Below, one piece after another: positions 16,361-24,937 of a stretch of 64,000 bases of DNA. Made by a program: the position numbers and the translations under genes. Origin of the DNA: Trinickia mobilis (GTDB lineage: Bacteria; Pseudomonadota; Gammaproteobacteria; Burkholderiales; Burkholderiaceae); the NCBI RefSeq assembly GCF_017315705.1, contig NZ_JAFLRF010000003.1, positions 99,132 to 163,131 on the forward strand. The letters are read 5' to 3'. The notes below the pieces were generated by a model, which worked only from the letters and a program-made list of their open reading frames with translations, was not told the DNA's origin and did not search any database. How positions within the stretch are numbered: the stretch's first letter is position 1; each line of letters starts with the position of its first letter.

Positions 16361-17444
16361 GGCGGACATCCTTTTCGATGAAGCGCACGGCGTCGCTCGC
16401 CCAGTCGACGCCGACCGCATCGCCTTCCGAGAACGGCTCGCCGCCTTCGTTCTGGCAGCAGACGAGCATGTCGCCGAGCGCGCTGTCGACGCGGTAGAGC
16501 CACTGGCTGCCGAGGAAGAAGCGGCTCGACACGCGCGCCGAGAGGCGGCCCGCATCGGGCGCGCACAGGCGCAGCTTTTCGGGGCGGATGCAGAGCGTGA
16601 CAGCGTCGCCGAGGCCGAGCGGACGTTGAGCGCACGGCCCATGCGAGGCGTCGCGCGTCTCGCTCAGATCGTGGCCGAGGTCGATGCGGATCCGGTCGCC
16701 CGCGGCATGCACGACCACGCCCGGCAGCATGTTCGCCTTGCCGAGGAACTGCGAGACGAAGTGCGTTTGCGGGCGTTCATACGCGCGATACGGCGTATCG
16801 ACCTGCGTGATGCGGCCGGCCTCCATCACGACGACGCGGTCGCTGATCGACAGCGCTTCCGCCTGATCGTGCGTGACCATCACCGTCGTGGTGCCGACCT
16901 TGCGCTGGATCGCGCGCAGTTCGAACTGCATGTCCTCGCGCAGCTTCGCGTCGAGATTCGACATCGGTTCGTCGAGCAGCAGCACGGGCGGCTCGATGAC
17001 GAGCGCGCGGGCCAGCGCGACGCGCTGCCGTTGCCCGCCCGACAGCTCGCGCGGGAAGCGCTCGCCGAGCTTGTCGAGACGCACGAGGCCGAGTGCGTCG
17101 CGAATGCGCCCGGCGCGCTCGGCTTTGGCGACGCCGCGCATTTCGAGCCCGAAGCTCACGTTCTCGGCGACCGTCATGTGCGCAAAGAGCGCGTAGCTCT
17201 GGAACACGACACCGAGCCCGCGCTTGTTCGGCTTCACGTGCGTGATGTCTTTGCCGTCGAGCGCGATGCGCCCGCGCGTCACGTCGATGAAGCCCGCGAT
17301 CATCTGCAGCGTCGTCGTCTTGCCGCATCCGGACGGGCCGAGCAGCGAGACGAACTCGCCTTTTTCCACCGAGAGATCGAAATCGGCGACGGCGTGCAGC
17401 GTGCCGTACGACTTCGAGAGATCCGTGAGAGTGAGGAACGACAT
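16350..17444 (-). CDS. ABC importer ATPase (PotA/FbpC type)
   Basis: 364 residues. Walker A GPSGCGKTTTL lies near residues 37-47, signature LSGGQRQRVALARAL near 135-149 and Walker B VLLLDEPMSNLD near 155-166; H-loop VTHDQAEAL follows. The last 100 residues form the TOBE regulatory domain seen in Pot and Fbp ATPases. It powers the importer at the cytosolic face. It heads the seven-gene operon; the promoter region contains two IclR operator candidates 83-127 bp upstream. Confidence 0.93.
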   Translation of the reverse strand: MSFLTLTDLSKSYGTLHAVADFDLSVEKGEFVSLLGPSGCGKTTTLQMIAGFIDVTRGRIALDGKDITHVKPNKRGLGVVFQSYALFAHMTVAENVSFGLEMRGVAKAERAGRIRDALGLVRLDKLGERFPRELSGGQRQRVALARALVIEPPVLLLDEPMSNLDAKLREDMQFELRAIQRKVGTTTVMVTHDQAEALSISDRVVVMEAGRITQVDTPYRAYERPQTHFVSQFLGKANMLPGVVVHAAGDRIRIDLGHDLSETRDASHGPCAQRPLGLGDAVTLCIRPEKLRLCAPDAGRLSARVSSRFFLGSQWLYRVDSALGDMLVCCQNEGGEPFSEGDAVGVDWASDAVRFIEKDVRHAH

Positions 17445-17526
17445 GGTCTGGCCTCTGAGTGCGGCGGTGGACGAAAAGCCGGTGAAGCGACTCTAGCCAG
17501 CCAAATTACGCAACGTCAATTTCAAA

Positions 17527-17571
17527 TTCCATTCAATGGGATAAAAAGTTAAAAAATTCCGTTGAATGGAA
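17527..17571. promoter_or_regulatory. Two IclR operator candidates upstream of the importer operon
   Basis: Two near-palindromes, TTCCATTCAATGGGA at 17527-17541 and TTCCGTTGAATGGAA at 17557-17571, are spaced exactly 30 bp start to start, close to three helical turns. With flanking bases both fit ATTCC-N7-GGAAT with at most one mismatch. A weaker half-site ATTCCATTG follows at 17598. Confidence 0.65.
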
Positions 17572-17709
17572 TGAAAGAGGATTTGACGACTTTGCTTATT
17601 CCATTGTAGAAGTTCGCAGGAGGCCCGGAAAAATAGGGGTAAATGCCAATAAACGGCTTCCGGGCGGCGTCGGGCGCGAAGATTCCGTGCGGTTAGAAAT
17701 TTCTATATG

Positions 17710-17726
17710 ATTCCGCCCATTGGAAT
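17710..17726. promoter_or_regulatory. IclR operator candidate before iclR
   Basis: ATTCC-GCCCATT-GGAAT has perfect five-base arms and ends 18 bp before the iclR start codon. It matches the two sites at 17527-17571, suggesting that the regulator also controls its own gene. Confidence 0.6.
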
Positions 17727-17744
17727 GAAGCCATGGGATAAGCG

Positions 17745-18617
17745 ATGAATTCTGCCGACGATCAATCGAAGCCGGTGACCGGCAATGTGCCCGGCGCGCC
17801 CGCACCCGGCGCATTGCAGCGCGCGTTCTCGATCATCCGCGCGCTCGCGCATGCGCCGGCCGAAGGCGCGCGCGTCACGCGCATCGCCAAGGAGGCGGGG
17901 CTCACGCAGGCCACCGCGCATCGCATCCTGCAGTCGCTCGCGGACGAGGGCATCGTCGAGCAGGACGGCCACTCGAAGCTGTATCGCCTCGGCATCGATT
18001 TTTTCGCGCTCGCGGCGCAAGCGAGCAACCCGAGCGGCCTGCGCACGCTCTGCCGCCCGGCGATGCTGCGGCTCTGCGCGAGCCTTGGCGACACGATCTT
18101 CCTGCTCGTGCGAAGCGGGTTCGACGCCGTCTGCCTCGATATGTGCGAAGGCCCGTTTCCGATTCGCTCGTTCACCGGCGATATCGGCGGACGCGTCGCG
18201 CTGGGCGTCGGGCAGGGCAGCCTCGCGATTCTCGCGTTCCTGCCCGAAGCGGAGCGCGAAGAGATCATTCACTTCAACGTGCCGCGCTTGCGCGGCTATG
18301 GCGTACTCGACGAGGTGTATTTGCGCACGGAGATCGAGCGCGTGCGCCAGCTCGGCTACGCGGGCAGCAATAGCGGGGTGCTGGAGGGCATGGCGGGCGT
18401 CGCGGTGCCAATTTTGGACCGCGCGGGCGCAGCGGTCGCCGCATTGAGCGTCGGCACGCTGGCAAGCCGCTTGACGCCGGAGCGCCTGCCGACGGTCGTC
18501 GAATTGCTCAAGCGCCAGGCCGATGCGATCGGGCCGCGAACCAATCCGTTCGATGTCGCCTTGCGCCGCACGGCGCAACGTCCGGCCATTGCGCCGAGCC
18601 GCGACGGCATCGGGTGA
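17745..18617 (+). CDS. IclR-family transcriptional regulator
   Basis: 290 residues. The N-terminal winged helix-turn-helix is visible (LQRAFSIIRALA at 25-36, then RITRIAKEAGLTQATAHRIL-like sequence to about residue 67). The effector domain follows, with GRVALGVGQGSLAILAFLPE near residue 150 and GVAVPILDRAGAAVAALSVG near 220-240. It diverges from the importer/oxidase operon and is its likely regulator, with three related palindromes in the 300-bp gap. It ends six bases before the convergent penicillin-binding protein gene. Confidence 0.92.
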   Translation: MNSADDQSKPVTGNVPGAPAPGALQRAFSIIRALAHAPAEGARVTRIAKEAGLTQATAHRILQSLADEGIVEQDGHSKLYRLGIDFFALAAQASNPSGLRTLCRPAMLRLCASLGDTIFLLVRSGFDAVCLDMCEGPFPIRSFTGDIGGRVALGVGQGSLAILAFLPEAEREEIIHFNVPRLRGYGVLDEVYLRTEIERVRQLGYAGSNSGVLEGMAGVAVPILDRAGAAVAALSVGTLASRLTPERLPTVVELLKRQADAIGPRTNPFDVALRRTAQRPAIAPSRDGIG

Positions 18618-18623
18618 CGGCGC

Positions 18624-21600
18624 TTACCGCTCGGAGACGTTCGCCGCTCGATCGTCTCTGCCGATCAGCGGCTGCAGCGCCGGCGCAAGCGATTTGAGCA
18701 ATTGCACCGCAAGCGCGCTCGTATAGTCGTAGCGCGCCGCATACGGCTCGTGCACGTACGCGGTCAGCGTGCCGTAGAAGTGCTGGCCGATCTCGAACAC
18801 GAACGTCGCCGTGCGGTTCACCTTGCGCGATTCGATCAGCCGGTGGCCCGGCGCGAACACTTCGAAGCGCTGGTCGCCGGTTCCGGTTTTGCCGTACACG
18901 TCGAGCGTCTTGCCGTTGGCAAGCGGCATGCCGTCGGCGAGCCGCCTCGCCGTGCCGCCGAGCACGACGTCGCGCAGCAGTCCCTGCACGATCCCGACGA
19001 TTTCCGGCGGCAACACCGGATCGGTCGGCCGGCTCGCATGCGCGAGGTGCGTTTCATACGGCGTGCCGGTCGCGAAGTCGAGGGAGCTGATGCTTTCCGT
19101 CGGCAGCATCTTGCCGCCGCTTTCGACGATGCCGATCAACTTCGCGAGCGCCGCCGGCCGGTCGCCCGACGCACCGATGGCCGCGGCAAACGACGGCGTG
19201 AGCGTCTCGAACGGATAGCCGAGCGCGCGCCACGATTGGCCGATTCGCTGATACGCCTGCAGCTCGACCATGTGCCGGATGCGGCGGTCCTGCGTCAGGT
19301 GATAGCGCGTCTTGTAGAGCCACTTGTACGTATAGAAGCGCACGTCGCGGCTCGCGTCCTGCAGTTGCGCCTCGGTCGCGTTCGGATGCTCGCGCAGGTA
19401 ATTCGCAGTCCAAAGTTCGAGCGGATGCACTTTGGCGATGTAGCCGCGGTCGTTCAAGTTGAACTTGTCGATGCCGTATTTCTCGTAGAGCCGCGCGAGA
19501 TCGTAAATGTCGAGCGAGGCGTCCGGCGTGCCCTTGAGCGCGGCGCGCATCTCCGCGCTGAACCACGTGATGGACGCGTCGGGGGCGACGCTGCGCAGCA
19601 CCGTCGCGACTCTCTGCGGCGACTTGTGCACATGCGCGAGCAGCGTGGCGAGCGCGTCGTCGGGCGTCTCGCCGTGGTAGCGCGTGTAGAAGCGGTGCAG
19701 ATAGACCTTGCTTTCCTGATCGACGAATTGCGCGAGATACGCTTGGCGCACTGCGGGATCGGCATACCAGCTCGCCGACGGCCCCGCCGCCTGAATCATT
19801 TCGTAATGGACGATGTCGCGCATCAGCCGCACGAACACGAGGTTCACCGAATGCTGGAATGCGCGGTGCACGGTGAGGATCTGGCTGTTGTCCGAGGCCT
19901 CGAAGTTCGTGAAGGTCTGCGCGCCGCCGCCCGTATAGAACAGTTCGCCCGTGCTTGCCGAATACTTGCGTTCGATCGCCGCATTCAGCATCGCCGAGAG
20001 AGAATGGTCCGGCGTGTGCAGCAGATAGTCGACTGCCCATTTGGTGAGCCCATCGAGCGGATCGGGCTCGACCTGCTTCAATTCGGCGTTGCTCATCGAC
20101 GCATAGCGCGCGTGCAGCTCGGTCACGACCTGCAAATACGTGATCACCGTGCGCAGCTTCGCCGTCGATCCGAGGTTCAGGCGCGCGCCCTGATTGATGT
20201 CGAACGGCTCGTTCACGCTGTCGGTTTGCACGCGCATGAGGTTTTCGCCGTTGCGCCGCTCGAATAGCGTGAAGCTGAAGGTGATCTTCGACGGGTCGTC
20301 GCCCGGCCGCAGCATCTCGTAGCCGTAGAGGCCCGCGGCTTGGGCGCCGTCCTTGGTCGCGGCAAGCGCGAGACGGTCGCTGACGGCCTGCTGCACGGCG
20401 TTGTCGAGCGTCGCGCGGGCGCTCAGGTCGAGCCGGTCGAGATCGTAGAAGCTCTTCACGCCGAGCGTGCTCAATAGATGCGCGCGCAACGAAGTGACCG
20501 CCTTGCGCGCGATGAACGATTCGGGAGGCGGCAGCGTCGTCTTGCGCTTGAGCTCCAGGTGCGCGGCGAGCGCGGCGTCGCGCAGCGGCGCCGAGATCAC
20601 GCCGTTGGCCGCCAGCACGCGCAGATAGCTGTCGGTCAGAGGCTCGAGTGCGGGGCTGTCGGGGCGCAGGAAGCTCGACGGCGCGCGTTGCGCGACGAGC
20701 AGCGACAGCACCTGCTTGAACGCGAGCGCCTGTTCGTCCAGCGTGCCGGGGGCGATCGGGCCGTTGCCCGTTTCGGCGCCGGTGTCCGCCAGAATCCGGT
20801 TCACCTCGTCGAAATCGCGCCCGTACCAGGCAGCGAGACCGTCGCCGAGACCTTCGATCTCGCCGATGCCGGGCTGCGCGGCAAGCGGCTCGGTGTTCAG
20901 GTAGTGCACGACGATCTCTTTGCGGGCCGGCAGCGTTTCGGGGCCGTCAAGGTAAGCGAGCACCGATGCCGACGCGATCTGCCGCAGTTTCTCAGGCGGC
21001 GTCGCGGTCCGACCGTCCGGCGAATGGCGGAATTTCTCGATCTGCGTGGCGAGCGTGCTGCCGCCCGGCGTGGCCTGACGGCGGTCGACGAACCGCACGG
21101 CCTGATCCATCAGCGCGCGCGAGAAGCGCCCCCAGTCGATCGCAGGGTTGCGGTAAGGCGCGTCGGGGTCGAGCAGATAGCGGTCTTCGATGAACGTCAG
21201 CGCGTCGACGACGAGCGGCGGAACCTGTTCGAAGCTGCCGTAGGTGCGAATCGGGTAGCGCGCGCTATAAAGCGGAGCCCCTGTCGCATCGAATAGCTGC
21301 AGGCCGGCGCGGTCCTTCTCGTCATAAGGGAGATAGAGGCCGCGGTCCGCAAGCGAGAGCATCGTCCGGGAATCGCGCGCTTGGCTCGTGATTGCAAAGC
21401 CGCGTTCGGTGAGGCGCGTAATGAAACCGGGCAGCGCCGCGTAGCCGAGGCGCACGTCGTAGGGGCCGCTTGCCGGGAAATGGATGCGGTCGCTCGGGCC
21501 GCGCTCGAGCGAGTAGGTGAGGTTGCGCGCAAGGTCGGACAGGTAGCGCGCCTGCAGCCGCGACGTTTCGATTTCGATGTCGGCGAAATGCGCCGCGATC

Positions 21601-21704
21601 CCGATGAGCACTGCCGCGACGAGCAGCAGCAGCCATTTGAGGCGCCGGCCGAGAGGCATCGTGGCGATGGCGCGAAACGGGAATCGAGCGAGAGGGCGGT
21701 TCAT
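18624..21704 (-). CDS. Large class A penicillin-binding protein (glycosyltransferase + transpeptidase)
   Basis: 1026 residues from ATG 21704; a frame to 21806 adds a non-native stretch. One membrane anchor at residues 23-39. A GT51 peptidoglycan glycosyltransferase domain shows EDRY with Glu about 173 and GGSTLATQIEKF near 214. The transpeptidase has S-T-A-K (513-516), SVN (619-621) and KTGT (939-942), so all three active-site motifs are intact. The distance from SVN to KTG is about 318 residues, far more than the usual 100-150, because of an inserted charged, Tyr-rich region (about 640-860). It would polymerise and cross-link peptidoglycan in the periplasm. The sequence is remote from E. coli PBP1a/1b/1c. 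Confidence 0.85.
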   Translation of the reverse strand: MNRPLARFPFRAIATMPLGRRLKWLLLLVAAVLIGIAAHFADIEIETSRLQARYLSDLARNLTYSLERGPSDRIHFPASGPYDVRLGYAALPGFITRLTERGFAITSQARDSRTMLSLADRGLYLPYDEKDRAGLQLFDATGAPLYSARYPIRTYGSFEQVPPLVVDALTFIEDRYLLDPDAPYRNPAIDWGRFSRALMDQAVRFVDRRQATPGGSTLATQIEKFRHSPDGRTATPPEKLRQIASASVLAYLDGPETLPARKEIVVHYLNTEPLAAQPGIGEIEGLGDGLAAWYGRDFDEVNRILADTGAETGNGPIAPGTLDEQALAFKQVLSLLVAQRAPSSFLRPDSPALEPLTDSYLRVLAANGVISAPLRDAALAAHLELKRKTTLPPPESFIARKAVTSLRAHLLSTLGVKSFYDLDRLDLSARATLDNAVQQAVSDRLALAATKDGAQAAGLYGYEMLRPGDDPSKITFSFTLFERRNGENLMRVQTDSVNEPFDINQGARLNLGSTAKLRTVITYLQVVTELHARYASMSNAELKQVEPDPLDGLTKWAVDYLLHTPDHSLSAMLNAAIERKYSASTGELFYTGGGAQTFTNFEASDNSQILTVHRAFQHSVNLVFVRLMRDIVHYEMIQAAGPSASWYADPAVRQAYLAQFVDQESKVYLHRFYTRYHGETPDDALATLLAHVHKSPQRVATVLRSVAPDASITWFSAEMRAALKGTPDASLDIYDLARLYEKYGIDKFNLNDRGYIAKVHPLELWTANYLREHPNATEAQLQDASRDVRFYTYKWLYKTRYHLTQDRRIRHMVELQAYQRIGQSWRALGYPFETLTPSFAAAIGASGDRPAALAKLIGIVESGGKMLPTESISSLDFATGTPYETHLAHASRPTDPVLPPEIVGIVQGLLRDVVLGGTARRLADGMPLANGKTLDVYGKTGTGDQRFEVFAPGHRLIESRKVNRTATFVFEIGQHFYGTLTAYVHEPYAARYDYTSALAVQLLKSLAPALQPLIGRDDRAANVSER

Positions 21705-22296
21705 GGCGGCAATCCCCGACGGGCCACGGTACCGGGCTTCTGACGGCGGGACTGCGGCGCGGGGCCAAGCGCTGCCGGCTTCGTCAAGAGAATCCGGTGC
21801 TCGCACCCTCGCGCGTCGCGTGGTTCCGGCGCGCCCAGCACTCCATGTCTTAGTTTAATCATGCTGGATCGCGCTTGCAGCAGATGTGGGCTAGCGCACG
21901 CGGCGCGGGGAAGACAGATGCTCGAAAACCAGGGCTTTCCGGCAAAGTTTGGCGCCTTTCGGCCGGTGCCGGCGAGGGGGGCGGTAATGTTTGCTGTCGT
22001 GCAATAGCGACACGCCGCACCGCCGCCTTGCACACTGCGCCATTCGGAAGGCGCACGCCGGCTGACTTTCCGTCGATAAGCGCGCTTTGCCGGTTCTGTC
22101 CGTGCGCAACGACACGCTGTAGCTGTCAGAACTAGCAGTTGTAGCCGGCTTTTCCGGTGGGTGAAATCTAAAACTACAGCCACGAGCCGGAACGCACCCG
22201 CGGCGCGTTTCGGCAAGCGGCCTCGACAGCCGCCGGCGATGCCGCCCGTGCGCATATTAATCGGATGTTTGCCATTCAAAACGGGGGAGAGCGTCA
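21705..22296. other. 592-bp intergenic region, divergent promoters
   Basis: Lies between the start of the penicillin-binding protein gene (minus) and the start of the next gene (plus). Open frames in it are shadows. Short inverted repeats around CTGTAG/CTACAG (about 22118 and 22178) and GCCGGCTTTTCCGG are present, without a T-run. The right gene has GGGGAGAG before its ATG. I see no RNA gene here. Confidence 0.4.
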
Positions 22297-23160
22297 ATGG
22301 AGCTGAAAGCACACTCATTCGCGCGCAGTCATCATTCGTGCTGGACGGACGATCTGCTGGCCGACGCCTACGCGGGCGAAGTCGCGTGCGACGCCGCCGA
22401 GGACGCGCTCACGCACGGCGGCGTCTATCCGCTCGAGCAGATGCAGCAGGCGCTCGGCGCGTACGACCGGGCCGCGCTTGCGGTTCTGAGGCGTCATCGC
22501 GAGCTGCGCGTCGAGCCGCTGCCAGTCGTGCCGTCCCGAACGCTGGGCGCTGCTGCGCTGCTGTCGCTCTATATCAACGCGCACGGACGCCTGCATATTC
22601 GTCCGGCGTCGCACGCGAGGATCGATTGCGGCGGCGACGCTTGGATCGGTGTCGGCCAGGTTGCGGCCGGCGCGCCGGTGATGGCGGAAATCGGCGGCGT
22701 GCATGCTGCGTGGCAGCGCAGCGAAGCGGAGTACTTCGTGCAGGTTCGCGCAGCGGTGGAGCGCCTCTTTAGCGACGGCGGATTGCAGCGTGCGCTGGAG
22801 CAGGTGATCGACGAGATCGATTACATCGATTCGCTGTGCTTCTACATCGGCGACCGCTATGTGGCGCTCATCGACGAAGCAGGCCGCCCCGCTCTCCTGT
22901 ATTCGCTGCGCGAAAAGTGCTACGCGAGCTGGGCGGACGACGAGGTGCTCATCGCTGCGGCACTGCATGTGCTCGTCCGCTCGGGACGCGCGTCGTGCTT
23001 CGACGAGTTCAACGGCGCGCTCCTTACCGCACGCGATCTGATCGCGCGCATCGAGCATTTCTCGCTCGGCGATGCGCGCGCAAGCCACGACCGTATGGCA
23101 TTCGAAAGCCTGGACTTGTTCGAGCGCGTCGCGAAGATCCGCGCGCTCAAGCGCTTCTGA
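22297..23160 (+). CDS. Hypothetical protein, 287 residues
   Basis: Starts at an ATG with GGGGAGAG six bases upstream. No family recognised. It is a soluble protein with no signal peptide or membrane span, several cysteines (positions about 15, 28, 167, 206, 228) and mixed alpha/beta character; the middle reads RLHIRPASHARIDCGGDAWIGVG and LLYSLREKCYASWADDEVLIAA. It stands alone between the penicillin-binding protein gene and a small monooxygenase gene, with 181 bp of nothing recognisable after it. Confidence 0.75.
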   Translation: MELKAHSFARSHHSCWTDDLLADAYAGEVACDAAEDALTHGGVYPLEQMQQALGAYDRAALAVLRRHRELRVEPLPVVPSRTLGAAALLSLYINAHGRLHIRPASHARIDCGGDAWIGVGQVAAGAPVMAEIGGVHAAWQRSEAEYFVQVRAAVERLFSDGGLQRALEQVIDEIDYIDSLCFYIGDRYVALIDEAGRPALLYSLREKCYASWADDEVLIAAALHVLVRSGRASCFDEFNGALLTARDLIARIEHFSLGDARASHDRMAFESLDLFERVAKIRALKRF

Positions 23161-23341
23161 TCTCGCGTATACCCTTCCCCAGCCGGCGGCGCAGCTGCGT
23201 GCGCAACGTGACGCCGCCGGCATGGCCCGCCATGTCGACTCATGCCGCCGCGATGCGTGTGCCCGCGTTCGCCCAGACGCGCTGCATTCTGTAAAGTGTG
23301 ATCCGTCGCAACGTTCGCGATGCACCCTCAACCGGAGATCG

Positions 23342-23647
23342 ATGATGATTCAGTACGCACTGTTCGCACGCTTTGAAGCCAAGCCCGGCAAGGAAGCCGA
23401 AGTGGCGGCGTTTCTTCAGAAGGGGCTCGAGATGGCGAATCGGGAACACACCACGCCGATCTGGTTTGCGTTGAAATTGTCCGACCAGGTGTTCGGCGTG
23501 TTCGACGCATTCCATAGCGAAGCCGACCGTCAGGCGCACCTGGACGGCGAAATCGCCAAGGCGCTGATGGCCAATGCACAGACGCTGTTCGTGCAGCCGC
23601 CTGCGATAGCAAAAATCGAGGTGCTTGGGATGAAGAACAATCCGTGA
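23342..23647 (+). CDS. Antibiotic biosynthesis monooxygenase-type (YgiN-like) small protein
   Basis: 101 residues, a dimeric alpha/beta ferredoxin-like fold. IQYALFARFEAKPGKEAEVAAFL at the start, TPIWFALKLSD with a central beta strand and FHSEADRQAHLDGEIAKAL at residues 55-73 are typical of ABM-domain proteins, which act on quinones or other small aromatics, often with unknown substrate. ATG 23342 follows GGAG at five bases; the longer frame from 23072 is the tail of the previous gene in another frame. Convergent to a TetR gene. Confidence 0.82.
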   Translation: MMIQYALFARFEAKPGKEAEVAAFLQKGLEMANREHTTPIWFALKLSDQVFGVFDAFHSEADRQAHLDGEIAKALMANAQTLFVQPPAIAKIEVLGMKNNP

Positions 23648-23727
23648 GCCTCCGCGTCGTCCGGCTTGGTTCTCCGCGCGCGCCGATCAATTCCGCCTGA
23701 CTAGTCCGCCTAAGCCGCGGGTTGCAA

Positions 23728-24309
23728 TCAAGCGCCGCTGCACACCGGCTGCAAATCCTCGGTAACGGCGCCGAGGATTTCCTTCGACAGCGCCGCGTCG
23801 CCAACCGCGCGCGACAACACCACGGCGCCGGCGAGTTCCGCCATCATCGCGATCGCCGTGCGGCGTGTGTCTGCGCTTGCCTCGCCGGGAAGCAACTTTT
23901 CGAGCGATCCGATCATCGACGTCACGCCGTCGGCGAAGCACTTGCGGATCTCCGGGCCTTCGCGCCCGGCGTCGCTGGCGAGCGCGGCGAGCATGCAGCC
24001 TTCGCCGGGGCTGTCGCGATGGCGCTCGGACAGGTAGTGGCCGATGAACGTCGAGAGCGCGCTATCGGGATTGCTTTGTCGCTGCTGGCTCCATTTTTCG
24101 ACGGTGTGCGTCATCGACGCTTCGCTCGTCTTGACCGCGAGATCCTCCTTCGAGGCGAAGTGGCGATAGAAGCCGCCGTGCGTCATGCCGGCGCCGTTCA
24201 TGATGTCGGCGACGCCGACGCCGTTGAACCCGTTCTCGCGAAACATCCTGCTCGCGACTTCGAGGATGCGTTCGCGATTTTCCAGAAACTGCTCTCGGGA
24301 CACTTTCAT
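23728..24309 (-). CDS. TetR-family repressor
   Basis: 193 residues. ENRERILEVASRMFRENGFNGVGVADIMNGAGMTHGGFYRHFASKEDL is split over residues 9-56 and is the family helix-turn-helix; the rest is the helical ligand domain. ATG 24309 has AGGGAG at eight bases, while the earlier ATG at 24333 has none. Divergent from a PaaI-type thioesterase with a palindrome in the 89-bp gap, so it probably represses that gene and itself. The helix-turn-helix resembles YxaF/LmrA-type TetR repressors. Confidence 0.9.
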   Translation of the reverse strand: MKVSREQFLENRERILEVASRMFRENGFNGVGVADIMNGAGMTHGGFYRHFASKEDLAVKTSEASMTHTVEKWSQQRQSNPDSALSTFIGHYLSERHRDSPGEGCMLAALASDAGREGPEIRKCFADGVTSMIGSLEKLLPGEASADTRRTAIAMMAELAGAVVLSRAVGDAALSKEILGAVTEDLQPVCSGA

Positions 24310-24346
24310 CGTCTGGCTCCCTGATGTTGACATTTTAGATTGTACA

Positions 24347-24372
24347 AAACATCATTAATAAATTCGATGTTT
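24347..24372. promoter_or_regulatory. TetR operator candidate
   Basis: Inverted repeat AAACATC-N12-GATGTTT with perfect seven-base arms lies midway in the divergent promoter between tetR and the thioesterase gene. The spacer is AT-rich, and a TACAAT -10-like hexamer (minus strand) touches its left edge. Confidence 0.6.
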
Positions 24373-24398
24373 ATCCTCATCTATCAGGTGATTCTGCC

Positions 24399-24848
24399 AT
24401 GGATATTCCGGCCCCGGTTTCAAACGAGCTCGAAGGGCTCGCGCAGTTGCGTCAATTGATTGCGTCCGGAAAGAAGCCGGGAATATTGGTGTCGCTGGGT
24501 TTCGACTTCGTCGAAGCCGATGTCGGCCGTGCGGTCTTTGCGGGCAAGCCGGGCGATCACGCCTACAACCCGCTCGGTACCATTCATGGCGGCTACGCTG
24601 CCACGCTGCTCGATTCGGCGTGCGGCTGTGCCGTGCATTCCTGTCTGTCGGCCACGCAGGCCTATACGACGCTCGAATTGAAAGTGGCCTATCACAAGGC
24701 GATGACGCGCGACACGGGCGTGGTGAGGGCGGAAGGGCGCGTGCTGTCGATCGGGCGGCGGGCGGCTTTTGCGGAGGCGAAGCTCGTCGACGCTGATGGG
24801 AAGCTGTATGCGTCGGCGACGTCGACGCTGATGGTTTTCGAGCGATAG
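24399..24848 (+). CDS. PaaI-family thioesterase (hotdog fold)
   Basis: 149 residues. YNPLGTIHGGYAATLLDSACGCAV contains the HGG and following acidic residue of the PaaI-type acyl-CoA thioesterases, and TLELKVAYHKAMTRDTG and VLSIGRRAAFAEAKLVDADGKLYA complete the hotdog fold. It hydrolyses an acyl- or aryl-CoA in the cytosol; substrate unknown. Controlled by the divergent TetR protein, judging from the palindrome between them. Confidence 0.88.
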   Translation: MDIPAPVSNELEGLAQLRQLIASGKKPGILVSLGFDFVEADVGRAVFAGKPGDHAYNPLGTIHGGYAATLLDSACGCAVHSCLSATQAYTTLELKVAYHKAMTRDTGVVRAEGRVLSIGRRAAFAEAKLVDADGKLYASATSTLMVFER

Positions 24849-24937
24849 CGCGTGCCGCGTTCTACCGCATGTGCCGATGGAATGCAGCACGGTGCGCGCC
24901 GCGCGTGCCATCGAGAGCCAGCTCATCAGGAGGCACG

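Noticed and set aside
18143..18373. Small frames inside iclR
   Set aside because: Out-of-frame shadows without sites.
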